From assembly GCA_001304995.1 (NCBI GenBank), contig BBZU01000018.1, positions 1-54,716 on the forward strand: a stretch of DNA of 54,716 nucleotides. Direction: 5' to 3'. The number at the start of each line of letters is the position of its first letter. Position 1 is the first letter of the stretch. The notes beneath the pieces are model-generated. The model searched no databases and was not told where the DNA came from. It saw only the letters and a program-made list of their open reading frames with translations. Below are positions 1 to 8,794 of the stretch, in pieces. Origin of the DNA: Clostridia bacterium UC5.1-1D10. Lineage in GTDB: Bacteria > Bacillota > Clostridia > Lachnospirales > Anaerotignaceae. The translations under genes and the position numbers were made by a program.

Positions 1-165
1 CATGGCAGAAGAACAGCCTGCGGCAGTGGAACAGCCTGCGGCAGAAGAACAGCCCATGGCAGAAGAACAGCCTGCGGCAGTGGAACAGCCCATGGCAGAA
101 GAACAGCCCATGGCAGAAGAACAGCCTATGGCAGAAGAACAGCCTGCGGTAGAAGAAGAAACCGT
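1..165 (+). repeat. 18-bp coding tandem repeats
   Basis: About eight near-identical 18-bp units encode six-residue blocks of the type AEEQPM, AVEQPA and AVEQPM. They begin at the first base of the window, so the array may extend to the left. The units are in frame, so a gain or loss of units changes protein length without a frameshift. This is what the sequence shows; the role of the stretch (a flexible acidic, proline-containing spacer) is inferred. Confidence 0.85.
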
Positions 166-750
166 AGCAGATGTGCAACCCATGGAAGATTTTCAGGTAA
201 CCCTTTCTGAAGAAGAATTGGATGATGTATTTAATCTTCCTGCACAGGATTTTGAAGTCGATGAAATGGAAGAAGGGATGGATGGTAATCCGTTCGATGA
301 AAATTTTAAGCCAAACGAAGATAGATTTTATCCAGAAGGTACTACATTAGAAGATATGGGATTCTTGGAAGTACCGATGGAAGAAGATCCATTTGAACAT
401 AATGCGGATATTTCTCCAGAAGTGTTGAGTAGTTTGGAAAAAATGGGATATACATCCAAAGAAGAAGTAACTTCCGATTGGAGAGCACATTTTATGAAAG
501 TCCGTGAGTGCAGCCATGGTATTAACTGGAGAAATTTAGAAGAAGGGAAAAAATTTATTGAAGACATTCCAGTATATAACAATATCTTGTCCCCTGAAAA
601 TGCGGAAAAAATCATATTGTGCTGCTTGGAGAGATTTTGAATAAACAGAAAGATGAAATCATCAGACTGTTGGATGAGAAAAAATTCCCAGTTGCGACCT
701 TAAAATCTCTGATTGAGTGGTACAACAATTATATTTGGAATGAATTCTAA
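2..750 (+). CDS. acidic repeat-rich protein, 5' partial, frameshifted
   Basis: I do not recognise this protein. The visible part starts with six-residue AEEQP(M/A) repeats, followed by an acidic region and a more globular C-terminus rich in charged helices (for example KMGYTSKEEVTSDWRAHF). The reading frame opens at the left edge, so the true start may lie outside the window. The frame stops at 640 after an odd CCLERF ending. Adding one A to the A6 run at 606-611 continues the protein in the other frame through LLGEILNKQKDEIIRLLDEK to a stop at 748-750, 17 bases before the primase start and its AAGGAGGAG ribosome site. The longer form is therefore probably the real product. Its closeness to the primase gene suggests a replication or transfer-processing operon, but that is inference. 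Confidence 0.6.
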
Positions 751-767
751 CAAGGAGGAGCCGGATA

Positions 768-2131
768 ATGCAGTATAGGAGTATCAAAGAAATCATTGAT
801 TGTTTTTATCCAGATATGGAGTATACTCCAGCTTCAAAGGGTAATTTAAGGTTACAAAGATGTCCGTTTTGCGGTGGAAAAAAGGCATATATCAATGCAA
901 ATTCAGAAGTAAATGGATTTATTTGTTACAGTGGAAGCTGTGGTAAACAGGGTGGTTTTATATCTCTTTATCGTGAGTTATCCGGGAACAGCGATGCTGG
1001 TTATCTTGATGTTGTTGCATTTCTTGATGGAAATGCAAACATATCAGGATATAAATCATACGAAAAAGCGTTACCAAAGGTGCATGAGGTAGATCGTGCA
1101 TCTTTGGAACAACGCCATTTGGTATATACTAAGCTGTTAGACCTTCTAACCCTGGATGATGATGATAAAAATAGTCTGCTCAAACGTGGACTAACTGAAG
1201 AAGATATTAAAAAACTAAATTACAAGAGTTGCCCATCCAAGGAAGATATTCCTCGAATTATCAAGAAATTACAGTCTGAAGGTCTGTCTTTGGAAGGTAT
1301 CCCAGGTTTCTACAAACGATTTGGGAAGAAATATACTATGATGTTGGCAAATGGATTTTTTGTGCCATTTCATAGCTATAAGGGATACATTCAAGGTTTA
1401 CAGATCAGACGGAAAGGTGACGAAAATGTATTGATCGAGAAAAAGGGGTTTATGCGGAAAACATTGTATATACCATTAGGGTCAAAAATCAAAATCCACA
1501 TAAACTAAATTTGAGAATTTACGATCATTTTACAGACGAAGTATTTAATATAACTCATCAGGAATCATGTCATATCAATCAGGATAAACATGAGATTAGA
1601 TGGGAAGAAAGTTTTAATGCAGGAGAAGAAAAGTATTTTTCTTATTCTGTCAAGAATAAGGGAACTCGTATCTCTCATACATCAGCCAAAGCAGTAGTCC
1701 ACCCAAGATATATTTGGTTTACAAGTGGCAACAGAAACGGTGGTGCAGCAGCAAAAAACGACATACACTTTGTAGGAGAATTAAGAGAAGTAATGTATAT
1801 AACAGAGGGGGCATTGAAAGCCGATGTTACATATTGCTTGTCAAATTACAAAAAAAGTTTTCTTGCAGTCGCAGGTGTAACTTGTTTGAGCAGGCTGAAG
1901 GATGTGTTTGAGTATTATAAGAAAAAAGGAGTGAAAGAAATACGGATTGCACTGGATATGGATCGTGTCTATAATCATGTTGTAATGGAATCCATTGAAA
2001 AAATCCAAAAAATGGTAGAGGATGCAGAATTAGCTGCAACTGTACTGGAATGGGATGGACAAATGGGAAAAGGAATAGATGACTTTACTTTGGAATATTT
2101 AATCCAAAGGGGAAAGAAAAAGAGAATGTAA
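768..2131 (+). CDS. CHC2 zinc-finger/Toprim primase-like protein (split by frameshift)
   Basis: Likely a DNA primase-type protein of the element. The N-terminus carries a zinc-ribbon pattern, CPFC near residues 28-31 and a second Cys pair in ICYSGSCGK, as in CHC2 primase fingers. After a middle domain with IQGLQIRRKG, the C-terminal half has Toprim-like features: an acidic ITEGALKAD motif, ALDMDR, and GIDDFTL, matching the DUF3854-type Toprim domain. An AGGAGGAG site precedes the ATG. The frame breaks in the A5 run at 1484-1488: frame one ends at 1508, and adding one A gives LGSKNQNPHKLNLRIYDHF and a 454-residue protein ending at 2131. A primase would help convert transferred single-stranded DNA to double strand in the recipient, an inference from the conjugative context. 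A stem-loop terminator follows at 2151. Confidence 0.75.
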
Positions 2132-2150
2132 CGATATATGTAATTTTATA

Positions 2151-2180
2151 AAAGGCAATCCGAAAGATTGCCTTTTTTTG
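2151..2180 (+). terminator. Rho-independent terminator after primase gene
   Basis: A perfect 10-bp stem (AAAGGCAATC / GATTGCCTTT) with a five-base loop is followed by a T run. It lies 20 bases after the primase stop codon. Confidence 0.9.
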
Positions 2181-3446
2181 TCATAATTTGAAACATTAAG
2201 GTTGCGTTAGAAATTTTATTATGGTAATATGGCATTATAAAACAAGGGTATTTAATTTCCAGATAACAGGATTTAATAAATTGAATAGACCACCACAGAG
2301 AAAAACCTTTAGTGTTTGATGTAGTAACGATGTATGGTATTCAGCGGTGTTTGCCATATATTTGGGTATCATACCCTCGTTCAAGTATGCCACGATAATC
2401 CAAAGTAAACGTATTTGTAAATTAGCAAATGAGTCTACGTTTTTTCTCTGAATTGAGCGTACCATCGACTTGATTGCGTCACAGACCAGCTTCAAAAACA
2501 GATATATAGGGTAGCTCCGCATGTGCCGAGTCCTATATATGTGTGGTTTGCAGAATACAGCGTAAACGCTGAGTAAAATATCCAATGTTTTTGTCCATTC
2601 AAAGGGAGGGTTTATTCAATATTGAAATAAATGTCCATAGGAAAACTTAGTGTGAGTGCTGATCATTCTGCAATTTTTCTTATGGTGGGATTTTTTTAAG
2701 CCTTCATGTAAAGCCACCGATAGGTATTCTTTCAGATTGTGGTTTAAGGTATTCGCCCGGAACAACTATATTCTTGGAAAGATAGATTTGTGTTAATGTA
2801 TGGAACGTTCCATCTCTGGTAAGGACAAAGTCCCTGTTTCTACCAAGACTACCCTTTGTGTTCCATCTTAACTTGTCCATATCATAAATCATACCTATGA
2901 GTTTTTGTGGCAAAAACAACACCGACAATTTTGGTTTATGAAAAAATTTATCTATATCCATGCTACTTCATCGAAAAAACTTTTTTTGACACTAGCCATA
3001 ACTGAAATCGAATCGGTGGTTTTACATGAGGGTTTACATTGATAACGGGTTACATATTGTTGAGATCCAAGATAGCCAGAAGCTGGCATACCCAGATCCT
3101 AAATAGCAAAAATCCTGATAAATCGCACCCTGCATTTTATCTCCTACAGTTTCAGAAAACCTTATTATTCTATATGATCTGAAGTTTATTCCTGTACGTT
3201 AAGAAACATAGAATGTAAGTTTAGTACGACTTTCGTACTTTATTTTCGATAGTATTGAAGTATTGACCCCGGAAGCTACACAGATTTGTGCATCGCTTTT
3301 AGATTCTTCCGATATGGTACATCAAAAATATCTGTAAACTGAAGAACATTTACAACATCTTGCATATTTGCAGTTTGTTCTATTTGGTAATTTTTCTATT
3401 TTGGAGATGGAGAATACCCAAATGTTCAATTATCATGTAAATCCTC
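2181..3446. other. 1.27 kb degenerate region without a supported gene
   Basis: No reading frame here has a convincing ribosome site, recognised motif or neighbour logic. Minus-strand frames at 2235-2585 (116 codons) and 2704-2961 (85 codons) exist, but I recognise neither and would not call them genes. The first looks slightly protein-like (a run such as SIQRKNVDSFANLQIRLLWI) and might be a remnant of an inserted gene. The region separates the replication-type genes from the surface/transfer operon. A plus-strand remnant at 3209-3487 is listed separately. Confidence 0.5.
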
Positions 3447-3487
3447 AAAAAAAGCAATCTATTATTTTAATAGATTTGCTTTTTTAG
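3209..3487 (+). pseudogene. coding remnant with internal stop, family unknown
   Basis: One plus-strand frame reads as plausible protein across an in-frame TAA at 3335-3337. Before the stop it reads EVLTPEATQICASLLDSS and DMVHQKYL; after it, TEEHLQHLAYLQFVLFGNFS and ILEMENTQMFNYHVN. The frame ends in the terminator at 3447-3485. There is no start codon with a ribosome site, so this looks like the 3' end of a decayed gene. I do not recognise the family. Confidence 0.35.
3447..3485 (+). terminator. Rho-independent terminator before the surface/transfer operon
   Basis: A long A/T-rich stem-loop (AAGCAATCTATTA pairing with TAATAGATTTGCTT, one bulge or mismatch) is followed by a T run. It ends 54 bases before the lipoprotein start at 3539, and the AAAGGAGGAGG motif at about 3510 lies between them. 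Confidence 0.75.
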
Positions 3488-3538
3488 CGAAAAGGTTTTT
3501 TCATTCTAAAGAAAGGAGGAGGTCATTGGTTTAGAGCA

Positions 3539-4875
3539 ATGACAAAGGGTATGAAAAAGAAACTTGCTATCGTATTTGTATTATGCAGCTCAGCAGCCTT
3601 ATACTCTGGATGTGGAAAAGAAAGCCCATCGCCAGAGGAATTGAACCAGAGTATAGCAACAGAAGCTCCCGCAGATGTAGACCAAAAACAATCGTCCAAC
3701 CAAAAAGATACATCAGCAGGAGAAACCGAAGCAAAATCTGATTCAAAAACAGAAACAAATGAAGAAAAGACTACTGACGATGCAAATACACAAAATTCAA
3801 AAGAGAAAGAAAAAACTTCTGATATACAGAATCAAGATTCCACCCAGAATAATGAATGTAATCCAGAAGCAACCACAAAAGAAATTTTTCCGATTAGCGA
3901 AAAGACAAAAACATATATCGACCAATTTGGTATCCAGACAGTAGAGAAAGAATATATAATTCCATATAATGCGGATATCAGAGAAATTGCACCTGCATTG
4001 TTAAACATGAATAGTGTGCAATATGGAATTGATAGTATTGTCAGTCCACAAAATTATGAGGAAAAGAAAGTTGTTAAAAGCAATATTGCATTGACTGAAG
4101 AAGAAGCAAAGAAATTTGCTACGGAGCTGGAATACGATGAAACGGATGGTTCAGGTGTTTTAACGCTCGATCCAAACAGTGTAAAGGTCGAACTTAACAA
4201 AAATGATAAAATACCATCAAAAACCAGTTTCAAAAAACGTATGATATGGCAATTAAAGACCAGAACAAAATACCGCAGACCGTTAAGTCCAATGGTATTA
4301 CATATTATCAAAATAGTGTAACCTGGACTGATATGGGAGATCCGGGAACTGGGATAAATGGTACGGAGGGGAACAGTGCTTATGGCACCTATAATACAGT
4401 GGCATCATCATGGCGAGCGACTGTAACATATAGTGGTACCAAATATACAGAGGATAAGGACTACAAAGGTACAGCAACCTATGTGGGGAAAATACTTGTA
4501 AAAAATTCTCCAGTAAACACATTTATTGTGACATACAAACCAAACACAATGGTAGCCAATGCAAGTGGTATTTACTATAACAACTATGTAAATTCCATTT
4601 ACAACAAAGAAAACAGCAAATTAGTATCTACCAATCCTGTGGATACAATGGGTATATATTCGGCTGGTGGTTATGGTAATACATTGACGGCAAAGATATT
4701 GGCAGTCCTTTTGGTACTGCTCTTTTTATTTGTAGGCTCTTTAATGTATGTAGCGATGAAAGTATGGAGAAAAGTTAATGAGGAACCGGAAAAACTGGTT
4801 GCAACAGTCAATGAGGATGAAGTCCCGGTCGAACTTATGGGAAAGGACGATCCTGAAGAAGATAACGGGATGTAA
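3539..4875 (+). CDS. membrane-anchored lipoprotein-like surface protein (frameshifted)
   Basis: Unrecognised extracytoplasmic protein of about 445 residues. The N-terminus is a signal sequence with a lipobox-like YSGC (KKKLAIVFVLCSSAALYSGC), followed by a low-complexity Ser/Thr/Glu/Lys/Gln linker of about 90 residues typical of surface lipoproteins. The rest is a beta-rich domain, a C-terminal membrane segment (about ILAVLLVLLFLFVGSLMYVA) and an acidic cytoplasmic tail. It therefore appears anchored at both ends. The frame breaks in the A6 run at 4232-4237; adding one A joins SFKK to TYDMAIKDQNKIPQTVK and makes the two halves continuous. It is the first gene of a tightly packed run leading to the sortase and Cna_B protein, which suggests a cell-surface role in mating. 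The start is uncertain: the ATG at 3539 is far from the strong AAAGGAGGAGG, and the ATG at 3551 is also possible. Confidence 0.65.
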
Positions 4876-4886
4876 GGGGGAATAAC

Positions 4887-5048
4887 ATGAATGTGATTAT
4901 TGTTCTCTTTGCTGCACTGATATTAGCATTGATTATGTTGACTGTTTTTTCCTTAGTTTTGATTTCAAATGCACTTGATAAAAAGAATATTCATCTTGAC
5001 CTTTTCGCTTTTACATTCAAAATTGGGAAAAAAACAAAGGGAAAATAG
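4887..5048 (+). CDS. 53-residue membrane protein
   Basis: A short protein that starts MNVIIVLFAALILALIMLTV and continues with a short basic cytoplasmic tail ending GKKTKGK. It is essentially one long hydrophobic helix. It begins 12 bases after the previous stop with GGGGGAATAAC upstream of the ATG, and the sortase reading frame opens 15 bases later. It may be a small conjugation or sortase accessory protein. If one A were added to the A4 run at 5042-5045 the frame would continue directly into the sortase, so a fused protein cannot be excluded. Function is unknown. Confidence 0.6.
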   Translation: MNVIIVLFAALILALIMLTVFSLVLISNALDKKNIHLDLFAFTFKIGKKTKGK

Positions 5049-5062
5049 TAGATAGTGATCAT

Positions 5063-6310
5063 GTGGAACAGGAAGCAATACAAGATATAGCTGATATTGA
5101 AGCAAATGAAAAACCATCAATCATAGCTTCTCCTGTGGCTGAAAAGAAGAATCCTCAAATGTACGATCAAATAGTCAGTGAACCACAAGAAGAACTAGAG
5201 GATTATTTTGACTTGGATTATCCAGTTTTTGATGATGAACCCGATGAACCAAAGAGTGCAGCCAATAAAGCTACAATGTTCGTTGATGGTATGAAAGATA
5301 GGTTTGCTAAAGCACAATATAATGCACAGGTTATGTCTATTGAAAGGGAAGAACAACGACTCCAAGAAGATTTGGAACTTGTGGATTTCGATGATACTTT
5401 CGAGGAACGACCAGAAGATTTTGGTGGAAAACTTCGTTACTGGTGGCGTAACAAATTAGCATTCCGTGTTGCTTTAACAGCAATATGTGTATTCCTTGCC
5501 GTAGCAATGCTTATGTACGGCTTTCAAATACGCAACAGAAACATTGTTGAGGAAGGTAAGGAAGAAGTTGTTGCAGAAACACAGCCAGATAATTCTAAAC
5601 ATGAAGAAGCAGTTAAGGAAGATACAGAATTGAACGACTTTCGTCAGTCTTTGGACGCAGAACTTTCGCCTGTTGATGTAGCCGCAGGTAGTTTGGAAGA
5701 AGCACCGAATGTAGCTGAGATTGTTTCTACTGTGCGAGGAAATATAGGTAATACACCTACAAGTTATACAGGGTCAAATACAACAAAACAGCCATCAGGG
5801 TCTATTGGTACAATCAGTATTCCATCAATCAATTTGAAAAATGCTCCAGTTATGGGAAGTGTGGAATTAAGCGATCTGGCAAAAGGTACTGGGCATTTTG
5901 AAAATACTCCAATATTAGACGGTAATGTAGGGATTGCAGGACACAATAATACACATTTCAAATATTTGGCGAATGTGGATATTGGTGATGAAATCAACTA
6001 TACCGTCAATGGAGTTACACGAACATATAAGGTAACTGATATGCGTGCGATATCAGATATGGACTGGGGCGTATTTACTGACTACGGAGATAATCGTTTG
6101 ACACTGATTACTTGTGAACACGCAGTACCTAATAGACGAATTGCTGTAACGGCTATACAGGTCGGTGCTGATAGTGGGGTTGCTACTGCACCTATTCCGG
6201 CAGCCACAAATCTCAAAGGAAATAGTGGTTTTCACCAGGATAGTGGACAGTACCACGATGCGGGATCTGGCTATACAGATTTTATCGGCACATTCACAGG
6301 TACATATTGA
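5063..6310 (+). CDS. class D-like sortase with long acidic N-terminal region
   Basis: A membrane transpeptidase expected to join LPXTG-type proteins to the wall or to each other. The 415-residue product has an acidic cytoplasmic region (1-120), one membrane helix (about 133-155, AFRVALTAICVFLAVAMLMY), an extracellular linker and a C-terminal sortase domain (about 250-375). Catalytic residues are visible: His294 in AGHNN, Cys351 in TLITC and Arg358/359 in NRRIAVTA. The IGTISIPSINLKNAPVMG opening and TGHFE segment fit class D or E sortases. The cytoplasmic extension is much longer than in usual sortases. The start is a GTG with no good ribosome site, perhaps translationally coupled to the small gene upstream. 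The obvious substrate is the LPKTG-ending Cna_B protein at 8795-15019 in the same gene run (inference). Confidence 0.85.
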   Translation: MEQEAIQDIADIEANEKPSIIASPVAEKKNPQMYDQIVSEPQEELEDYFDLDYPVFDDEPDEPKSAANKATMFVDGMKDRFAKAQYNAQVMSIEREEQRLQEDLELVDFDDTFEERPEDFGGKLRYWWRNKLAFRVALTAICVFLAVAMLMYGFQIRNRNIVEEGKEEVVAETQPDNSKHEEAVKEDTELNDFRQSLDAELSPVDVAAGSLEEAPNVAEIVSTVRGNIGNTPTSYTGSNTTKQPSGSIGTISIPSINLKNAPVMGSVELSDLAKGTGHFENTPILDGNVGIAGHNNTHFKYLANVDIGDEINYTVNGVTRTYKVTDMRAISDMDWGVFTDYGDNRLTLITCEHAVPNRRIAVTAIQVGADSGVATAPIPAATNLKGNSGFHQDSGQYHDAGSGYTDFIGTFTGTY

Positions 6311-6438
6311 CATTTAACTTTGGTAATATTCCTACCAAAGTTTATTATCTGGCTGGCACATTTAACTTTGGTAACATTTCTACCAAAGTTTATTATCTGG
6401 CTGGCACATTTAACTTTGGTAATATTCCTACTAAAGTT
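6311..6438 (+). repeat. three 48-bp tandem repeats carrying a hairpin
   Basis: Three copies start at 6311, 6359 and 6407 (the last one truncated). Each has a 10-bp inverted repeat, AACTTTGGTA pairing with TACCAAAGTT around a seven-base spacer. In copy 3 one position changes to a G-U pair, so the stem is kept. No T run follows, so these are not simple terminators. The same CTTTGGTAA...TTACCAAAG core recurs in the terminator at 32854-32893. The array fills the whole gap between the sortase stop and the next ribosome site. Confidence 0.9.
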
Positions 6439-6455
6439 CAAAGAAGGTTTTGATT

Positions 6456-6731
6456 ATGGAAAATCTCAAAAAAATCAAAAGAATCTTGCTTATACTTATG
6501 GGTTTATCCATTATCACAATGATATACAGTGATACAGGTATCTCGGTATTGATGGCGGCGTTATTTACGTTCGCTTTTTTTATTATCTGGATACATGACA
6601 ATATTTTGGCTTTCTCAAATTGGAAAAAACGTAATGGAGAAAAGTTGAAATCAGATTTCCAGATTTTCAAAGGATATGCAGATGAGTTTACCAGAGTGTT
6701 TTGTAAGGATAAAACCGAGAAATGGAGGTGA
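6456..6731 (+). CDS. small two-helix membrane protein
   Basis: A 91-residue protein of unknown function. It has a basic N-terminus (MENLKKIKRI), two hydrophobic segments close together (LLILMGLSIITMIY and LMAALFTFAFFIIWI) and a charged C-terminal tail of about 45 residues. I chose the ATG at 6456 because AAGAAGG lies eight bases upstream; an in-frame TTG six bases earlier is too close to the ribosome site. It ends four bases before the next gene's GTG, so it is translationally linked to the secreted protein downstream. Possibly a small transfer accessory protein. Confidence 0.65.
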   Translation: MENLKKIKRILLILMGLSIITMIYSDTGISVLMAALFTFAFFIIWIHDNILAFSNWKKRNGEKLKSDFQIFKGYADEFTRVFCKDKTEKWR

Positions 6732-6735
6732 GAAC

Positions 6736-7506
6736 GTGAGAAAAGCCAAAGTATTAAGCTCTTTGCTGATTGCTACCACTTTTTTGTCCCCGGTATCAGC
6801 ATTAGCAGATGATGGGGGATATACAATACAATACTTTGATAGTGAAGCAGACTACTTTAATAATAAAGGTGGTTCTGGAAGCTTTGTTTCCGGCGGTTCT
6901 TCTGGTATGTCCGGCGGCATCTATGAATCTGGATATGGTGATAGCTATGTCAACGCAACCGAAGGATATCAACCAGACTATATCGGTGGTGAATCATTGG
7001 GATCGGATATCATTTATGTGACGGAACAGCCAACGGCAGAGTTGTGGTCACGAGATCCTTTGGCAAATCCGTATTCTGCAAATCAATATCGCTGGGGAAA
7101 TAATGTTAGACCTGTAACCATTGTAATTAACGGACGCAAATGTACGCCACGAGATACACCAGCAATAGTTATTGATGGCAGGGTATTTGTCCCATTACGC
7201 TTCGTAGCAGAAGAACTCGGCTATACAGTAAGCTGGGATGAAGAAAACATGACTGCTGAAATCAATGATGGTGCAATTAAAATCGAGGTTGGCTCATATA
7301 CCATGTGGAAATATGATGCAATGACGATTCCAACAGATACACCACCGTTTTTCTACCAAGGTACACTCATGGTTGGTTTGCGACAGATCGGGAATGCACT
7401 GAACTATAACGTAAAATGGGATGCTGCTAAGAAAATAGCATATCTGGAACGTGCAGTGCCTAATAATAATCTGTATCAGCACAATGTTTTTGACAGATCT
7501 AAATAA
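6736..7506 (+). CDS. secreted copper-amine-oxidase-N domain protein
   Basis: A 256-residue exported protein. It has a signal peptide (RKAKVLSSLLIATTFLSPVSALA), a Gly/Ser/Tyr-rich spacer (about 30-95) and a copper amine oxidase N-terminal-type domain (about 125-245). The latter shows the repeated pattern IVIDGRVFVPLRFVAEELGY followed by VSWDEENMTAEI, then GTLMVGLRQIGNALNYNVKW. In this family the domain is a non-catalytic beta-alpha module on Gram-positive exported proteins, thought to bind the envelope. The start is a GTG with GGAGGTG six bases upstream. It shares its domain type with the next gene, so the two probably act together on the cell surface. Confidence 0.8.
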   Translation: MRKAKVLSSLLIATTFLSPVSALADDGGYTIQYFDSEADYFNNKGGSGSFVSGGSSGMSGGIYESGYGDSYVNATEGYQPDYIGGESLGSDIIYVTEQPTAELWSRDPLANPYSANQYRWGNNVRPVTIVINGRKCTPRDTPAIVIDGRVFVPLRFVAEELGYTVSWDEENMTAEINDGAIKIEVGSYTMWKYDAMTIPTDTPPFFYQGTLMVGLRQIGNALNYNVKWDAAKKIAYLERAVPNNNLYQHNVFDRSK

Positions 7507-7648
7507 AAATATCAAGTATTTTGGAATATGGCATTTTTCTCATGTAAAAAATTTTTTTTACAAAATCAACAAATAGCAATCTTGGTTATGCTAAAATATT
7601 GGTACAGAAACATGGCGTAGTTAAGAAAGGAAAAGGAGTGTGAAAAGT

Positions 7649-8707
7649 ATGAAGAAATTTTTAGCAACTTTGTTGGCAGCTACAATGGCATTAGGTGTAG
7701 CCCCTTGTGCTTTTGCGGCAGATCAGATCACAGTCACAGTCAATGGTGAAAAGGTCAATTTCAAAGATCAGCAGCCAGTGAATATTGATGGTCGTGTTAT
7801 GGTTCCAATGAGAGATGTGGCAGAAAAAATGGGCTGGGAAGTTGAATGGTTCACATATTACGGGGATACACTTGTAGATGGTTTATTCCAGAAAGAACAT
7901 TCAGCTATTTTTACGAAGATGCTTGTATCTACTGACAGATATATGGCAGGCTATCACAGCAGCTTGAACATCGAAGATAAAACAAAAAATAAATCTATTT
8001 GGGGGGCAACAGTAAATTTGGTTCAGGGGGAAGATGTACCTGTTTCTGCTCCTCCCCAAGTGGTCAATGATCGAACTTTGGTAGGTATCAGAGATTTGGC
8101 AGATTGTATGTATGCGGATGCTCAGTGGGATGCGAAAACAAGAACTGTTGCGATTACCACTACTCCGACAGAGCAATTACCAAAATACAATGAAATCCTG
8201 GCAAGTGTAGCAGAAGTAGAAAAACAAACACCTTCTAAACCGCAGGAAACAAAACCAACTCCTACGATTGAAGAAGAACAGCGTCAAACAGCAGAAAAAT
8301 ATGCGGAAGAAAAAAATGCAAAGCGTGATGAAATTGCGGAAGAAGTTGTTCGTTTGACCAATAAGGAAAGAGAAAAGGCTGGATTAAATCCACTTAAGAT
8401 GGATGATTCGTTGATGAAAGCTGCAGATGTGAGAGTTAAAGAAATGGGAGAAAGTTTTTCTCATACAAGACCGGATGGTACTAAATTTACAACTGCTGTT
8501 GAAGAAGCCGGCTTTTCTGGAAGTTATCTTGGAGAAAATGGCAGTGCAGGAAAAAGTACAGCCGATTATATAGTAAGTTCATGGATGAAATCGGAAGGTC
8601 ATCAAGCAAATATTATGAATCCTAATTTTAACTACATTGGAGTTGCTTATAACTACAATGTAGGTTCTGAATACGGAAGTTATTGCGTACAAATTTTTGC
8701 TGAGTAA
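7649..8707 (+). CDS. secreted CAP (SCP/PR1) domain protein with copper-amine-oxidase-N domain
   Basis: A 352-residue exported protein. It carries a signal peptide (KKFLATLLAATMALGVAPCAFA), a copper amine oxidase N-type domain (about 28-165, with VNIDGRVMVPMRDVAEKMGW and VNDRTLVGIRDLADCMYADA), a charged linker, and a C-terminal CAP domain (about 225-352). CAP marks include VRLTNKEREKAGL, FSHTRPDG, the SWMKSEGHQANIM motif and the final IGVAYNY...YCVQIF strand. Such bacterial CAP proteins occur widely on Gram-positive surfaces; most have no proven activity. I prefer the ATG at 7649 (AAAGGAG about ten bases upstream) to the GTG at 7640. A terminator-like hairpin separates it from the giant Cna_B gene. 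Confidence 0.85.
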   Translation: MKKFLATLLAATMALGVAPCAFAADQITVTVNGEKVNFKDQQPVNIDGRVMVPMRDVAEKMGWEVEWFTYYGDTLVDGLFQKEHSAIFTKMLVSTDRYMAGYHSSLNIEDKTKNKSIWGATVNLVQGEDVPVSAPPQVVNDRTLVGIRDLADCMYADAQWDAKTRTVAITTTPTEQLPKYNEILASVAEVEKQTPSKPQETKPTPTIEEEQRQTAEKYAEEKNAKRDEIAEEVVRLTNKEREKAGLNPLKMDDSLMKAADVRVKEMGESFSHTRPDGTKFTTAVEEAGFSGSYLGENGSAGKSTADYIVSSWMKSEGHQANIMNPNFNYIGVAYNYNVGSEYGSYCVQIFAE

Positions 8708-8730
8708 CAACTAAAAATAGAAAATATGAA

Positions 8731-8763
8731 AAAAAGAGATACAAAACACTGTATCTCTTTTTT
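8731..8763 (+). terminator. terminator-like hairpin directly upstream of the Cna_B gene
   Basis: AAAAAGAGATAC pairs with GTATCTCTTTTT around an eight-base loop and ends in a T run. Only 31 bases lie between it and the ATG at 8795, with the AAAGGAGG ribosome site in between, so there is no room for a separate promoter. The Cna_B gene must be read through or past this hairpin. Confidence 0.85.
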
Positions 8764-8794
8764 ATATGCAAAAATCAAAAAGGAGGGAAAATTA

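Noticed and set aside
1-165. CRISPR or intergenic satellite reading of the 18-bp repeats
   Set aside because: The repeats are in one open frame encoding AEEQPM-type blocks, so they are coding.
2235-2961. Minus-strand frames of 116 and 85 codons in the degenerate region
   Set aside because: There is no ribosome site, recognised motif or operon partner. The first looks slightly protein-like, but not enough to call a gene.
5042-5063. Fusion of the 53-residue membrane protein with the sortase
   Set aside because: Possible with one extra A in a short A4 run, but the two proteins each have their own membrane helix and the sortase has its own GTG. Short A4 runs are not where the other indels occur.
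6311-6438. CRISPR-like array of 48-bp repeats
   Set aside because: The repeats are directly adjacent with no unique spacers, there are only three copies, and no cas genes are visible.
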